Positions 34,247 through 45,166 of a DNA stretch of 64,000 bases are shown here, piece by piece. Location: positions 124,001-188,000 of the forward strand of contig NZ_CADFEB010000002.1 in the NCBI RefSeq assembly GCF_902833085.1. The letters run 5' to 3'. The stretch is from Burkholderia ubonensis (lineage in GTDB: Bacteria > Pseudomonadota > Gammaproteobacteria > Burkholderiales > Burkholderiaceae). The stretch's first letter is position 1; each line of letters begins with the position of its first letter. Below the pieces are notes generated by a model. That model worked only from the letters and a program-made list of their open reading frames with translations, ran no database searches and was not told the DNA's origin. The position numbers and the translations under genes are program-made.

Positions 34247-35182
34247 GTGGCTGCCCCTCTTAGCGGAAACGGATCCGGCGCTGCCGTCAGGCGCACGTCG
34301 CCGATGTCGGCCTTCGCCGATCGCTGGATTCCGAAGCTGGTGCTCGCGCCCAGCGTGGCGATCGCCGTGGTGTTCATCTACGGCTTCATCCTGATTACCG
34401 GCTATCTGTCGCTGACCCGTTCGCGGCTGTTGCCGAACTACGAATTCGACGGCTTCGGCCGCTACACGGACCTGTTCCAGAACGACGTGTGGTGGACCTC
34501 CGCCGCGAACCTCGGCTGGTTCGGCATTCCGTTCATCGCGATCTGCGTCGCGCTCGGCCTCTTTCTCGCGATCCTGCTCGACCAGAAGATCCGCAACGAA
34601 GGCGCGCTGCGCGCGGTCTTCCTGTACCCGATGGCGCTGTCGTTCATCGTGACCGGCACCGCGTGGCAGTGGATCCTGAACCCGGGCCTCGGCCTCGAGA
34701 AGGTGATGCACGACTGGGGCTGGACGAGCTTCTCGTTCGGCTGGCTCGACGATCCGGACAAGGCGATCTTCTGCGTCGTGATCGCGGCCGTATGGCAATC
34801 GACGGGCTTCGTGATGGCGCTGTTCCTCGCGGGCCTGCGCGGCGTCGACAGCGAGATCTTCAAGGCCGCGCAGGTCGACGGCGCGACGCTGCCGACCATC
34901 TATCGCAAGATCGTGATCCCGAGCATGCGGCCCGTGTTCTTCTCGGTGCTGCTGATTCTCTGCCACATCACGATCAAGACCTTCGACCTCGTCGTCGCGC
35001 TGACGGCGGGCGGGCCCGGCACGTCGTCGTCGCTGCCGGCGATGTTCATGTACACGTTTTCGTTCAACCGCGGCCAGCTCGGCCTCGGTGCCGCATCGTC
35101 GGTGATGATGCTCGCGACGGTGGTGGCGGTGCTCGTGCCGCTGATGTATATGGAATCGAGGAGCACCCGCAATGCAGCCTAA
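34247..35182 (+). CDS. Sugar ABC transporter permease, first subunit
   Basis: A 311-residue inner-membrane protein with six helices. It has the EAA loop for ATPase contact in VDSEIFKAAQVDGATLPTIYRKIVIPSMRPVFFS and the MalF-like sequence ALSFIVTGTAWQWILNPGLGLEKV. It corresponds to GtsB. The start is GTG; a CAGGAG motif lies about ten bases upstream. An internal Met twenty codons in is a plausible alternative start. It overlaps the next gene by eleven bases. Confidence 0.92.
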   Translation: MAAPLSGNGSGAAVRRTSPMSAFADRWIPKLVLAPSVAIAVVFIYGFILITGYLSLTRSRLLPNYEFDGFGRYTDLFQNDVWWTSAANLGWFGIPFIAICVALGLFLAILLDQKIRNEGALRAVFLYPMALSFIVTGTAWQWILNPGLGLEKVMHDWGWTSFSFGWLDDPDKAIFCVVIAAVWQSTGFVMALFLAGLRGVDSEIFKAAQVDGATLPTIYRKIVIPSMRPVFFSVLLILCHITIKTFDLVVALTAGGPGTSSSLPAMFMYTFSFNRGQLGLGAASSVMMLATVVAVLVPLMYMESRSTRNAA

Positions 35183-36029
35183 GATGCAAATCAGCCGCGC
35201 TGTGATCTACGCGGCGCTGATCCTGTTCGCGCTGTACTTCCTGTTCCCGATCTACGTGATGCTGTCGACGTCGTTCAAGGATCTCGACCAGCTGCGCACC
35301 GGCAACCTGCTGACGCCGCCGACGCACTGGACCCTCGATCCGTGGGTGAAGGCGTGGAGCGGGGCCTGTACCGGCGTGCGCTGCGACGGCATGAAGCCGT
35401 TCTTCCTGAACTCGCTGCAGATGGTGATCCCGGCCGTGCTGATCTCGTCGCTGATCGGCGCGTTCAACGGCTACGTGCTCACGCACTGGCGCTTTCGCGG
35501 CGCGGACGCGCTGTTCACGATGATGCTGGTCGGCTGCTTCATCCCGTTCCAGGTGATCCTGCTGCCGATGGCGCGTCTGCAGGGGATGCTGGGCCTCGCC
35601 AACACGATTCCCGGCCTCGTGTTCGTGCACGTCGTGTACGGCATCGCGTTCACGACGATGTTCTTCCGCAACTTCTACGTGAGCGTGCCGGCCGAGCTCG
35701 TGAAGGCGGCGCGCATCGACGGCGCGGGCTTCTTCACGATCTTCACGAAGATCCTGCTGCCGGTGTCTCTGCCGATCTTCATGGTGTGCCTGATCTGGCA
35801 GTTCACGCAGATCTGGAACGACTTCCTGTTCGGGATCGTGTTCTCCGGCGTCGACTCGATGCCGATCACGGTCGCGCTGAACAACCTCGTCAACACGTCG
35901 ACGGGCGTGAAGGAATACAACGTCGACATGGCGGGCGCGATCATCGCCGCGCTGCCGACGCTGCTCGTCTACGTGATCGCCGGCCGCTACTTCGTGCGCG
36001 GCCTGACGGCGGGCGCGGTGAAGGGCTGA
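35172..36029 (+). CDS. Sugar ABC transporter permease, second subunit
   Basis: A 285-residue MalG-like permease with six helices. The EAA loop reads VPAELVKAARIDGAGFFTIFTKILLPVSLPIFM. The early MLSTSFKDLDQLRTGNLL motif and a periplasmic loop with a Cys pair (GACTGVRCDG) precede the core. It corresponds to GtsC and pairs with the upstream permease to form the pore. Its ATG lies inside the end of the previous gene, showing coupled translation. The final Gly-Ala-Val-Lys-Gly end is usual for the family. Confidence 0.92.
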   Translation: MQPKMQISRAVIYAALILFALYFLFPIYVMLSTSFKDLDQLRTGNLLTPPTHWTLDPWVKAWSGACTGVRCDGMKPFFLNSLQMVIPAVLISSLIGAFNGYVLTHWRFRGADALFTMMLVGCFIPFQVILLPMARLQGMLGLANTIPGLVFVHVVYGIAFTTMFFRNFYVSVPAELVKAARIDGAGFFTIFTKILLPVSLPIFMVCLIWQFTQIWNDFLFGIVFSGVDSMPITVALNNLVNTSTGVKEYNVDMAGAIIAALPTLLVYVIAGRYFVRGLTAGAVKG

Positions 36030-36187
36030 GCGCGGTGTCATACGAGACGACGAACCGGCCGCGCGCGACGCGCGGCGCATCGAAACGAACCCGACGCGGC
36101 GCGCGGAACGCGCCGAGCGTTGCATGAGACCGGAGTAAGCGCTGAAGCGCCAACTCCGGCCGACACACGAGACAGAGGATTCACAGC

Positions 36188-37306
36188 ATGGCAAGCCTTT
36201 CCATCCGTGACGTGTACAAGACCTACCCGAACGGGGTGCCGGTCCTGAAGGGTGTCGACATCGACATCGAGGACGGACAGTTCCTGATTCTCGTCGGCGG
36301 CTCGGGCTGCGGGAAGTCGACGCTGCTCAACATGATCGCCGGGCTCGAGACGGTCACGAGCGGCGAGATCCGGATCGACGGCAAGGTCGTCAACGACCTG
36401 TCGCCGAAGGACCGCGACATCGCGATGGTGTTCCAGTCGTATGCGCTTTATCCGTCGATGACGGTGCGCGAGAACATCTCGTTCGGCCTGAACATCCGCA
36501 AGGTGCCGAAGAGCGAGCAGCAGCAGATCGTCGACCGTGTGTCGCAGATGCTGCAGATCCAGCACCTGCTGGACCGCAAGCCGGGCCAGCTGTCGGGTGG
36601 CCAGCGCCAGCGCGTCGCGATGGGCCGCGCGCTCGCGCGCGACCCGGCGCTGTTCCTGTTCGACGAGCCGCTGTCGAACCTCGACGCGAAGCTGCGCATC
36701 GAGATGCGCGCGGAGATCAAGCTGCTGCACCAGCGCCTCGGCACCACGATCGTCTACGTCACGCACGACCAGATCGAGGCGATGACGCTCGGCGACCGCA
36801 TCGCGGTGATGAAGGACGGCGTCGTCCAGCAGTTCGGCGCGCCGCAGGACATCTACGATTCGCCGTCGAACCTGTTCGTCGCGGGCTTCATCGGCGCGCC
36901 GCCGATGAACTTCATCAACGGCCGGCTGGTGGAGCAGGGCAGCGGCGTCGCGCTGGAGATCGACACGGGCGTCACGCGCGGCGCGCTGAACCTGCCGTTC
37001 GACGCGGGCAAGCTGAAGGCGCACGTCGGCCGCGAGGTGATCCTCGGCCTGCGGCCGGAGCGCATCACCGACGTGCGCCACGCGCACAACGGCGACGCAT
37101 CGCACCTGCAGCCGCTCGACGTGCGCGTCGACGTGACCGAGCCGACCGGCCCGGATACGCACGTGTTCGCGCAGGTGAACGGCAAGCGCATCGTGAGCCG
37201 CGTGCACCCGGCCGCGAACCCGCAGCCGGAGCAGACGCTGTCGCTGCTGTTCGACGTGTCGAAGGCGGTGCTGTTCGATCCGGCGTCGGAAGAGCGGATC
37301 GCGTAA
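36188..37306 (+). CDS. Sugar ABC transporter ATPase (UgpC/MalK type)
   Basis: A 372-residue ABC ATPase: Walker A GGSGCGKST, Q-loop FQSYALYP, signature LSGGQRQRVAMGRALA, Walker B FLFDEPLSNLD and H-loop VTHDQIEA. The regulatory TOBE/OB tail follows from about 235 (GAPPMNFINGRL, LGLRPERI). This class energises CUT1 sugar importers and is often shared among several transporters. It corresponds to GtsD of the glucose system and closes the four-gene unit after a 158-bp gap. Its name in automatic annotation is often UgpC, but glycerol-phosphate is unlikely as substrate given the neighbours. Confidence 0.94.
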   Translation: MASLSIRDVYKTYPNGVPVLKGVDIDIEDGQFLILVGGSGCGKSTLLNMIAGLETVTSGEIRIDGKVVNDLSPKDRDIAMVFQSYALYPSMTVRENISFGLNIRKVPKSEQQQIVDRVSQMLQIQHLLDRKPGQLSGGQRQRVAMGRALARDPALFLFDEPLSNLDAKLRIEMRAEIKLLHQRLGTTIVYVTHDQIEAMTLGDRIAVMKDGVVQQFGAPQDIYDSPSNLFVAGFIGAPPMNFINGRLVEQGSGVALEIDTGVTRGALNLPFDAGKLKAHVGREVILGLRPERITDVRHAHNGDASHLQPLDVRVDVTEPTGPDTHVFAQVNGKRIVSRVHPAANPQPEQTLSLLFDVSKAVLFDPASEERIA

Positions 37307-37316
37307 CGCGAATGAG

Positions 37317-37376
37317 CCGGGCCATCGACGGCGTATCTTGTTGCGCACTCGAATGGGAGACGCGTCGATTGCCCGG
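37317..37376. repeat. Imperfect inverted repeat between convergent genes
   Basis: CCGGGCCATCGACG (37317-37330) pairs with CGTCGATTGCCCGG (37363-37376) with one mismatch across a 32-base loop. It fills the 72-bp convergent gap and may terminate both transcripts; no long T-run follows. Confidence 0.5.
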
Positions 37377-37378
37377 TT

Positions 37379-37723
37379 TCAAGAGACGCCCCCGAGTTCG
37401 ACGCAGTTGTCAGGCCATTTGCGCCCGTACAGCGAGATGATGCGAGGGGGGCGTTCACAACGGCATCGGACCCAATCTCCATCCAGGGCTTGAAGCCTTC
37501 CGCCGGGAGCGAGGTCGCGCATTCGGCCTTTGTCCGGAGAGCCGGGAGCCGCTTCGATCGTTCCGACGCTTTCGCAGGTGTTGCACCACGCCCATTGTCC
37601 GAGGAACGCGATTCTTCGGCGCCCGCCGTCGTCACCCGTGATCGTTCCGCATTTTCCTTCCTTGAGTACGTGGCCTCCGCTGTCCAACGGATCGCCTTCG
37701 ACTACCGCATAACGGATGCTCAT
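37379..37723 (-). CDS. Orphan PAAR-like spike protein
   Basis: A 114-residue protein with the PAAR layout: EGDPLDSGGHVL, CGTITGDDGGRRRIAFLGQWAWCNTCESVG, and ALDGDWVRCRCERPPRIISLYG. PAAR proteins sharpen the VgrG spike of T6SS and often carry or recruit effectors. It contains conserved Cys pairs (CNTC, CRC) resembling the zinc/metal-binding apex, unlike the short PAAR at 52931. No VgrG or effector is next to it. The ATG at MSIRYAVVEG was chosen because upstream in-frame codons lie in other genes' frames. It stands between sugar-transport and TRIC genes as an isolated T6SS element. Confidence 0.7.
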   Translation of the reverse strand: MSIRYAVVEGDPLDSGGHVLKEGKCGTITGDDGGRRRIAFLGQWAWCNTCESVGTIEAAPGSPDKGRMRDLAPGGRLQALDGDWVRCRCERPPRIISLYGRKWPDNCVELGGVS

Positions 37724-37848
37724 GCCGCTTTCCACTCGGTTGTCATCACCGGGCGGAACGTAGCATGGCGCCATTGGGCGCCGAAAGGGATATGTAAAAG
37801 ACTGTGTCCGATGGATCGCGTCCGTTCCGGACGACTGATGGTCTGCGC

Positions 37849-38487
37849 TCAGTGCGGCAGCCGCACGTCGAACTTGAACGTGACGAGCCGCGCGACGAGG
37901 ATGAAGCCGGTCGCCGTCAGCACGCTGTAGACCGAATCGACGTCCAGCCACATGAGCAGCAGGTAGAACCAGCAGCCGACGAACGCGCAGGTCGCATACG
38001 GCCGCGAATCGCGCAGGATCAGCGGGATGTCGTTGCACAGCACGTCGCGGATGATGCCGCCGACGACGCCGGTGATCACGCCCATCATCACCGCGATGAA
38101 GCGCGGCATTTCGGCGTCGAGCGCGATCGACGTGCCGGACACGCTGAAGATGCCGAGGCCGACCGCATCGGCGACGAGCAGCGTCCGTTCGGCCGACAGC
38201 CGCGACAGCATTCGCAGCACGAACGGCGCGCACAGCGACAGCGCGAAGATCACCAGCACGTAGTCGTCGTGCACGACCCAGTAGAACGGCCGGCGTTCGA
38301 GCAGGATGTCGCGCAGCGTGCCGCCGCCGAACGCCGTCGCGAGCGCGACGACGAACGTGCCGACCGAATCGAGCCGGTTCTTGCGCGCTTCGATGAAGCC
38401 GGAGATCGCGAACGCGAGCGTCGCAATCGCCTCGAGTACCGTGATCGCGAGCGTCAGCCTAGGATGCGGCACGCGGCCCCCGCTCAC
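37849..38487 (-). CDS. TRIC-type cation channel family protein (UPF0126)
   Basis: A 212-residue membrane protein with two repeats of three helices. Each repeat has the glycine-rich motif: FVVALATAFGGGTLRDILLERRPFYWV and MMGVITGVVGGIIRDVLCNDIPLIL. These are the hallmark GGG/GGx.RD motifs of TRIC/UPF0126, which form trimeric monovalent-cation channels. Family membership is clear; the physiological role in bacteria is not. It overlaps the Smr gene by 29 bases and is translated with it. Confidence 0.88.
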   Translation of the reverse strand: MSGGRVPHPRLTLAITVLEAIATLAFAISGFIEARKNRLDSVGTFVVALATAFGGGTLRDILLERRPFYWVVHDDYVLVIFALSLCAPFVLRMLSRLSAERTLLVADAVGLGIFSVSGTSIALDAEMPRFIAVMMGVITGVVGGIIRDVLCNDIPLILRDSRPYATCAFVGCWFYLLLMWLDVDSVYSVLTATGFILVARLVTFKFDVRLPH

Positions 38488-39235
38488 CGGGCGCGGCCAG
38501 CGGCTGCAACAGCACGAGCACCGCGCCCGCGCCGCCGTCGTGGTCGCGCGCCTCGCAGAATGCGATCACTTCCTCCTTCTGCACGAGCCACGCGCGCACC
38601 TTGCCCTTCAGCACCGGCTCCTTGCCGACCGAGCCGAGGCCCTTGCCGTGGATCACGCGCAGGCAGCGCAGCCCCTTCTTGCCGGACTCGCGGATGAACT
38701 CGGCGAGCGCGTCGCGCGCTTCGTCGCGGCGCATCCCGTGCAGGTCGATCTGCGCCTGGACGATCCACGCGCCGCTTCTCAGCTTGCGCACGACGTCGCG
38801 GCTCACGCCGGGGCGGTGGTAATAGAGCGACTCGTCGCTGTCGAGCAGCGTCTCGGGATCGAATTCGTCGGATAGCGTCGCGTTCAGCACCGCCTCCTCG
38901 TCGCGCTGGGTCTGCTTCGGCACGGGCGCGGGCGGCTCGCGGCCGGACGCGGCGCGCGGCGGCGCGCTGAGCGGCCGGATCGCGCCGATCTCGTTGCGGA
39001 ACAGGTTCGCGTCGGCTTCGGCCTGGCGCGCGGCTTTCGCGGTTTCGACGCGATCGCGCTCGCGGCGCTCGGCTTCGCCCTTGAGCGCGGTGCGCAGCGC
39101 GCCGAGGCCGGCGAGGCCCTGGCCGCGCAGCGCGGCGGGCTCGGGCGCCGGCGGCGCGGCCGGGGCGGGTTGCTGGGGACGGGCGGCGGCCTGCCGCTTC
39201 GCGGGGTCGCTGGGATGGGGCTGGTTCTTCGCCAT
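38459..39235 (-). CDS. Smr-domain protein
   Basis: A 258-residue protein. Residues 1-140 are an Ala/Pro-rich low-complexity region with a helical charged stretch (GEAERRERDRVETAKAARQAEADANLFRNEIG). Residues 165-245 form the Smr domain, with the LDLHGMR-type motif QIDLHGMRRDEARDALAEFI and the RVIHGKGLGS and LKGKVRAWL motifs. Smr domains bind or nick nucleic acids; stand-alone Smr proteins are implicated in mRNA or ribosome-collision cleavage. The protein lies between trxB and a TRIC gene; link between them is not known. Confidence 0.88.
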   Translation of the reverse strand: MAKNQPHPSDPAKRQAAARPQQPAPAAPPAPEPAALRGQGLAGLGALRTALKGEAERRERDRVETAKAARQAEADANLFRNEIGAIRPLSAPPRAASGREPPAPVPKQTQRDEEAVLNATLSDEFDPETLLDSDESLYYHRPGVSRDVVRKLRSGAWIVQAQIDLHGMRRDEARDALAEFIRESGKKGLRCLRVIHGKGLGSVGKEPVLKGKVRAWLVQKEEVIAFCEARDHDGGAGAVLVLLQPLAAPGERGPRAAS

Positions 39236-39278
39236 GATTCACACACGCAAGGCAAACGCGCGCGGGCGCGCGGGCATG

Positions 39279-39304
39279 AAAAAAGCCGCTGCGTCGGCAG
39301 CGGC
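39279..39304 (-). terminator. Intrinsic terminator after trxB
   Basis: GCCGCTG (39285-39291) pairs with CAGCGGC (39298-39304). Read on the minus strand the hairpin is followed by six T (complement of 39279-39284). It ends trxB before smr. Confidence 0.88.
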
Positions 39305-39362
39305 TTTTCGTCAAGCGTGCGTCGCGGCAGCGGACGCCATTGTAGCGCCCGGCGCGCGCGGC

Positions 39363-40412
<1,050 letters not shown>

Positions 40413-40540
40413 TCAGACGCGCATTATAAAGGCCCTGTTGTTGCGCTGCCGAACGAGAGTTTCAATCGGGGCGATAGCGTTCGGCGGGGCGGGGCGACGG
40501 GGCGGTCGCCGGCAGGTGCCCATGTAACCGTCATTTACAC

Positions 40541-40567
40541 TTGGCGGCACGGCGCAGCGTTTACAAT
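40541..40567 (+). promoter_or_regulatory. Possible ftsK promoter
   Basis: TTGGCG (40541-40546), 15 bases, TACAAT (40562-40567), about 60 bases upstream of the ftsK start. The spacer is short, so this is only a candidate. Confidence 0.4.
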
Positions 40568-40629
40568 AAGCGGGCTCGAACGATCGGCGGGCGCGCGGCG
40601 CGCGTGGCCCGCCTTCTCTATACGGATTC

Positions 40630-42939
40630 ATGGCAAAAGCTCCTTATTCCGCTCAGGCACAGGCGTTGCCGCACCGGATGTCGAAGCTCCTCACGGAGAT
40701 CCGCTGGATTCTCCAGGTCGCACTGTGCGCATTTCTGGTGATGGCGCTGCTGAGCTACAGCCGGCGCGATCCGAGCTGGACGCACGCGGCGCAGGTCGAT
40801 CACATCACCAACTGGGCGGGCCGTGTCGGCGCGTGGACCGCCGACATCGTGCTGCTGCTGTTCGGCCTGTCGGCCTACTGGCTGCTCGTGCCGCTCGGGC
40901 GCCGCATCAATGCCACCTATCGCCGCATCACCCGCCACGAAGCGTTGCCCGACGAGCCGGAGCGGCCGGTCGGCTGGCTGACCGAGGTATTCGCGTTCGT
41001 GCTCGTGCTGCTCGCGTGCGACGGCATCGAGGCGCTGCGGATGTGGTCGCTGAAGGTGCAGCTGCCGCGCGCGCCGGGCGGCGTCGTCGGCGAGGCGGTC
41101 GCGGGCGCGATGTCGCACGCGTTCGGCTTCACGGGCGGCACGCTGCTGCTCTTGATCGCGCTCGCGATCGGGCTGTCGCTGTATTTCCGTTTTTCGTGGC
41201 TGTCGGTCGCCGAGCGCGTCGGCGGCGCGATCCTGTCCGCCGTCAACGTCGCGAAGCTGCGCCGCGAGGCCGAGCGCGACCGCAAGCTCGGCGAGGCCGC
41301 GGCCGTGCGCCGCGAGGGCAAGGTCGAGGAAGAACGCGTGCGTATCGAGGATCACGAGCCGGTGACGATCGTGCCGCCGGTCGTCACGCCGGTGAAATCC
41401 GAGCGCGTCGAGAAGGAGCGCCAGGTGCCGCTCTTCACCGACCTGCCGGGCGATTCGACGCTGCCGCCGGTCTCGCTGCTCGACCCGGCGCCGAAGGCCC
41501 AGGAGGCGATTTCGGCCGACACGCTCGAATTCACGTCGCGGCTGATCGAGAAGAAGCTGAAGGATTTCGGCGTCGAGGCGAGCGTCGTCGCCGCGTATCC
41601 GGGCCCGGTCGTCACGCGCTACGAGATCGAGCCGGCCACCGGCGTGAAGGGCAGCCAGATCGTGAACCTCGCGAAGGATCTCGCGCGTTCGCTGTCGCTC
41701 GTGTCGATCCGCGTCGTCGAGACGATTCCCGGCAAGAACTACATGGCGCTCGAGCTGCCGAACCAGCGCCGCCAGACGGTGCACCTGTCGGAGATCATCG
41801 GCTCCGAGGTGTACGCGGCCGCGTCGTCTGCGCTCACGTTGAGCCTCGGCAAGGACATCGGCGGCAAGCCGGTGTGCGCCGACCTCGCGAAGATGCCGCA
41901 CCTGCTGGTGGCCGGCACGACCGGTTCGGGCAAGTCGGTCGGGATCAACGCGATGATCCTGTCGCTGCTGTACAAGGCGACCGCCGACCAGGTGCGCCTG
42001 ATCCTGATCGATCCGAAGATGCTCGAAATGAGCGTCTACGAAGGCATTCCGCATCTGCTGTGCCCGGTCGTCACCGACATGCGCCAGGCGGGCCACGCGC
42101 TCAACTGGACGGTCGCCGAGATGGAGCGGCGCTACAAGCTGATGAGCAAGCTCGGCGTGCGCAACCTCGCCGGCTACAACAACAAGATCGACGAGGCCGC
42201 GAAGCGCGAGGAGAAGCTCCCGAATCCGTTCAGCCTGACGCCGGAGGACCCGGAGCCGCTCGGCCGGCTGCCGAACATCGTCGTCGTGATCGACGAGCTG
42301 GCCGACCTGATGATGGTCGTCGGCAAGAAGGTCGAGGAATTGATCGCGCGGATCGCGCAGAAGGCGCGCGCGGCCGGCATCCACCTGATCCTCGCGACGC
42401 AGCGTCCGTCGGTCGACGTGATCACCGGCCTCATCAAGGCCAACGTGCCGACGCGGATCGCGTTCCAGGTGTCGTCGAAGATCGACTCGCGCACGATTCT
42501 CGACCAGATGGGCGCCGAATCGCTGCTCGGGATGGGCGACATGCTGTACCTGCCGCCCGGCACCGGGCTGCCGGTGCGCGTGCACGGCGCGTTCGTCGCC
42601 GATGACGAGGTGCACCGCGTCGTCGAGAAGCTCAAGGAGCAGGGCGAGCCGAACTACGTCGAGGGCCTGCTCGAGGGCGGCACTGCCGACGGCGACGAGG
42701 GCTCGGCCGGCGCGGGAACCGGCGAAGGCGGCGGCGAGTCTGATCCGCTGTACGACCAGGCGGTCGAGATCGTCATCAAGAACCGCCGCGCGTCGATCTC
42801 GCTCGTGCAGCGTCATCTGCGGATCGGCTACAACCGCGCGGCACGGCTGCTCGAGCAGATGGAACAGTCGGGGCTCGTGTCGGCGATGTCGTCGAGCGGC
42901 AACCGCGAAATTCTTGTGCCGGCGCGCGACGCGGAATGA
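40630..42939 (+). CDS. ftsK: DNA translocase FtsK
   Basis: A 769-residue septal DNA pump. Residues 25-200 contain four membrane helices for septum anchoring. A charged linker of moderate length follows, then the translocase motor: [17 protein letters not shown], Walker [11 protein letters not shown], Walker [14 protein letters not shown] and the R-finger region of the RecA-like core. The last about 65 residues are the gamma winged helix ([47 protein letters not shown]) which reads KOPS and activates XerCD at dif. It segregates chromosomes at division. lolA follows, as in the conserved ftsK-lolA-rarA-serS cluster. Confidence 0.95.
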   Translation: MAKAPYSAQAQALPHRMSKLLTEIRWILQVALCAFLVMALLSYSRRDPSWTHAAQVDHITNWAGRVGAWTADIVLLLFGLSAYWLLVPLGRRINATYRRITRHEALPDEPERPVGWLTEVFAFVLVLLACDGIEALRMWSLKVQLPRAPGGVVGEAVAGAMSHAFGFTGGTLLLLIALAIGLSLYFRFSWLSVAERVGGAILSAVNVAKLRREAERDRKLGEAAAVRREGKVEEERVRIEDHEPVTIVPPVVTPVKSERVEKERQVPLFTDLPGDSTLPPVSLLDPAPKAQEAISADTLEFTSRLIEKKLKDFGVEASVVAAYPGPVVTRYEIEPATGVKGSQIVNLAKDLARSLSLVSIRVVETIPGKNYMALELPNQRRQTVHLSEIIGSEVYAAASSALTLSLGKDIGGKPVCADLAKMPHLLVAGTTGSGKSVGINAMILSLLYKATADQVRLILIDPKMLEMSVYEGIPHLLCPVVTDMRQAGHALNWTVAEMERRYKLMSKLGVRNLAGYNNKIDEAAKREEKLPNPFSLTPEDPEPLGRLPNIVVVIDELADLMMVVGKKVEELIARIAQKARAAGIHLILATQRPSVDVITGLIKANVPTRIAFQVSSKIDSRTILDQMGAESLLGMGDMLYLPPGTGLPVRVHGAFVADDEVHRVVEKLKEQGEPNYVEGLLEGGTADGDEGSAGAGTGEGGGESDPLYDQAVEIVIKNRRASISLVQRHLRIGYNRAARLLEQMEQSGLVSAMSSSGNREILVPARDAE

Positions 42940-42980
42940 GTCCGCGGCGCACGCAGGCCACCCAGGGAGAAAACCGCATC

Positions 42981-43670
42981 ATGCAGCAACATCCGTTCGC
43001 CCCTTCCCTTCGTTCGACGCGGCGCTGGCTCGGCGCGGCGCTCGCCGGCGCATCGCTGATGCTCGCGGCGACGCATGCGTTCGCGGGCGGCACCGAACAG
43101 CTGAAGGCATTCGTGTCGCAGGTGCGTTCGGCGAAGGGCGAATTCACGCAGCAGATCGTCAAGGCGCCGGCGAAGGGCGCGACCGCTGCGCAAGTCGCGC
43201 CGAAGCCCACCGACAACTCGAGCGGCACGTTCGTGTTCGCGCGTCCGGGCAAGTTCATCTGGACCTACCAGAAGCCGTACCAGCAGGTGCTGCAGGCCGA
43301 CGGCGACAAGCTCTACGTGTACGACCGCGACCTGAACCAGGTCACCGAGCGCAAGCTGGCCGGCGCGCTGGGCGCGAGCCCGGCCGCGATCCTGTTCGGC
43401 AGCAACGACCTCGACAAGAACTACACGCTGCGCGACGCCGGCGAGAAGGGCGGCATCGAGTGGCTCGAGATGCTGCCGAAGGCGCAGGACACGCAGTTCC
43501 AGCGGATCGGCATCGGCTTCAGGAACGGCACGCTCGCCGCGATGGAGCTGCACGACGTGTTCGGCAACGTCACGCTGCTGACGTTCACGAACATCCAGAC
43601 GAACCCGCCGCTGAAGTCGGATACGTTCAAGTTCGTCGTGCCGAAGGGCGCCGACGTGATCACCGGCTGA
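42981..43670 (+). CDS. lolA: Outer-membrane lipoprotein carrier protein LolA
   Basis: A 229-residue periplasmic carrier: signal peptide through about residue 36 (AATHAFAGG), then the LolA fold. Family segments are [69 protein letters not shown] and [18 protein letters not shown]. LolA moves lipoproteins from the inner-membrane LolCDE complex to LolB. The ATG at 42981 was chosen to give a normal signal peptide; another ATG overlapping the ftsK stop (42936) would add 15 residues. The mature protein carries a Lys/Ala-rich insertion ([18 protein letters not shown]) after the first strand. Confidence 0.93.
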   Translation: MQQHPFAPSLRSTRRWLGAALAGASLMLAATHAFAGGTEQLKAFVSQVRSAKGEFTQQIVKAPAKGATAAQVAPKPTDNSSGTFVFARPGKFIWTYQKPYQQVLQADGDKLYVYDRDLNQVTERKLAGALGASPAAILFGSNDLDKNYTLRDAGEKGGIEWLEMLPKAQDTQFQRIGIGFRNGTLAAMELHDVFGNVTLLTFTNIQTNPPLKSDTFKFVVPKGADVITG

Positions 43671-43695
43671 ACGGCGCCGCGCGCCGCAGTTACCG

Positions 43696-43723
43696 ACGGG
43701 CCTGCCAGCGATGGCAGGCCCGT
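43696..43723 (+). terminator. Intrinsic terminator after lolA
   Basis: ACGGGCCTGCCA (43696-43707) pairs with TGGCAGGCCCGT (43712-43723), loop GCGA, followed by TGTTGTTT. A good stem with an imperfect T-tract. Confidence 0.65.
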
Positions 43724-43833
43724 GTTGTTTGGGGGCGCGGGCACCAGGCGCGGCGGTCGTGTCGCGCGGCTGTCATAATGTCGGGTCCGGCGGCCGCGTT
43801 CGGCCGCCACCGTATGATGGGGAGCGAGGGTTC

Positions 43834-45144
43834 ATGTCCGACCTGTTTCAAGTCGAACCGCGCCGGCCGCTCGCCGAGGCGCTGCGGCCGAAGACGCTCG
43901 CCGAGGTGATCGGCCAGACGCATTTGCTGGGCGAAGGCAAGCCGCTGCGGCTCGCGTTCGAATCGGGCAAGCCGCATTCGATGATCCTGTGGGGGCCGCC
44001 CGGCGTCGGCAAGACCACGCTCGCGCGGCTCACCGCGCTCGCGTTCGACTGCGAGTTCATCGCGCTGTCCGCGGTGCTGGGCGGCGTGAAGGACATTCGC
44101 GAAGCGATGGAGCAGGCGAAGGACACGCTCAACCGCACCGGCCGCCACACGATCCTGTTCGTCGACGAGATCCACCGTTTCAACAAGGGCCAGCAGGATG
44201 CGCTGCTGCCGTTCGTCGAGTCGGGGCTCGTGACCTTCATCGGCGCGACCACCGAGAACCCGAGCTTCGAGGTCAACTCGGCGCTGCTGTCGCGCGCGCA
44301 GGTCTACGTGCTGAAGTCGCTGACCGACGACGAGATGCGCCAGCTGCTCAAGCGCGCGCAGGAGATCACGCTCGAAGGGCTCGCGTTCGATGACAAGGCG
44401 GTCGACACGCTGGTCGGCTACGCGGACGGCGATGCGCGGCGTTTCCTGAACCTGCTCGAGCAGGCGCAGACGGCGGCGACGTCGGCCGGCGTGACGACGA
44501 TCGACGCGGATTTCGTCAGCAGCGCGATGACGCTGAACGCGCGCCGCTTCGACAAGGGCGGCGACAACTTCTACGACCAGATCTCGGCGCTGCACAAGTC
44601 GGTACGCGGTTCGAGCCCGGACGGCGCGCTGTACTGGTTCTGCCGGATGATCGACGGCGGCGCGGACCCGAAGTATCTCGCGCGGCGGATCGTGCGGATG
44701 GCGTGGGAGGATATCGGCCTCGCCGATCCGCGCGCGATGCAGATGGCGAACGACGCGGCCGAGACCTACGAGCGGCTCGGCTCGCCGGAAGGCGAGCTCG
44801 CGCTGGGCCAGGCCGTGATCTATCTCGCGTGCGCGGCGAAGAGCAATGCGGGCTACAACGCGTTCAACCAGGCGATGGCGTTCGTGAAGCAGGACAAGTC
44901 GCGCGAGGTGCCGGTGCACCTGCGCAACGCGCCGACCAAGCTGATGAAGGAGCTCGGCTACGGCCACGCGTACCGCTACGCGCACGACGAGCCGAACGCG
45001 TACGCGGCCGGCGAGACGTACCTGCCGGACGGGATGCGCGAGCCGCGCTGGTACCAGCCGGTGCCGCGCGGGCTCGAATCGAAGATCGCCGACAAGCTCG
45101 CGTGGCTGCGCGAGCTCGACCGCGAGGCCGGCAAGAAGGACTAG
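43834..45144 (+). CDS. rarA: Replication-associated recombination protein RarA
   Basis: A 436-residue clamp-loader-like AAA+ ATPase. Walker A GPPGVGKTT, Walker B ILFVDEIHRF, sensor 1 IGATTENPSFEVNSALLSR, RAQ and the RRFLNLLE sensor 2 region are present. The C-terminal helical domain shows FYDQISALHKSVRGSSPDGALYWFCRMIDGGADPKYLARRIVRMAWEDIGLADP, typical for RarA/MgsA/WRNIP1. It acts at stalled forks with RecA and SSB. The start MSDLFQV follows GAGGG closely; a longer upstream frame lacks similarity. It lies in the conserved ftsK-lolA-rarA-serS order. Confidence 0.95.
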   Translation: MSDLFQVEPRRPLAEALRPKTLAEVIGQTHLLGEGKPLRLAFESGKPHSMILWGPPGVGKTTLARLTALAFDCEFIALSAVLGGVKDIREAMEQAKDTLNRTGRHTILFVDEIHRFNKGQQDALLPFVESGLVTFIGATTENPSFEVNSALLSRAQVYVLKSLTDDEMRQLLKRAQEITLEGLAFDDKAVDTLVGYADGDARRFLNLLEQAQTAATSAGVTTIDADFVSSAMTLNARRFDKGGDNFYDQISALHKSVRGSSPDGALYWFCRMIDGGADPKYLARRIVRMAWEDIGLADPRAMQMANDAAETYERLGSPEGELALGQAVIYLACAAKSNAGYNAFNQAMAFVKQDKSREVPVHLRNAPTKLMKELGYGHAYRYAHDEPNAYAAGETYLPDGMREPRWYQPVPRGLESKIADKLAWLRELDREAGKKD

Positions 45145-45166
45145 CGCGAGCGGCAGCCGGCCCGCG

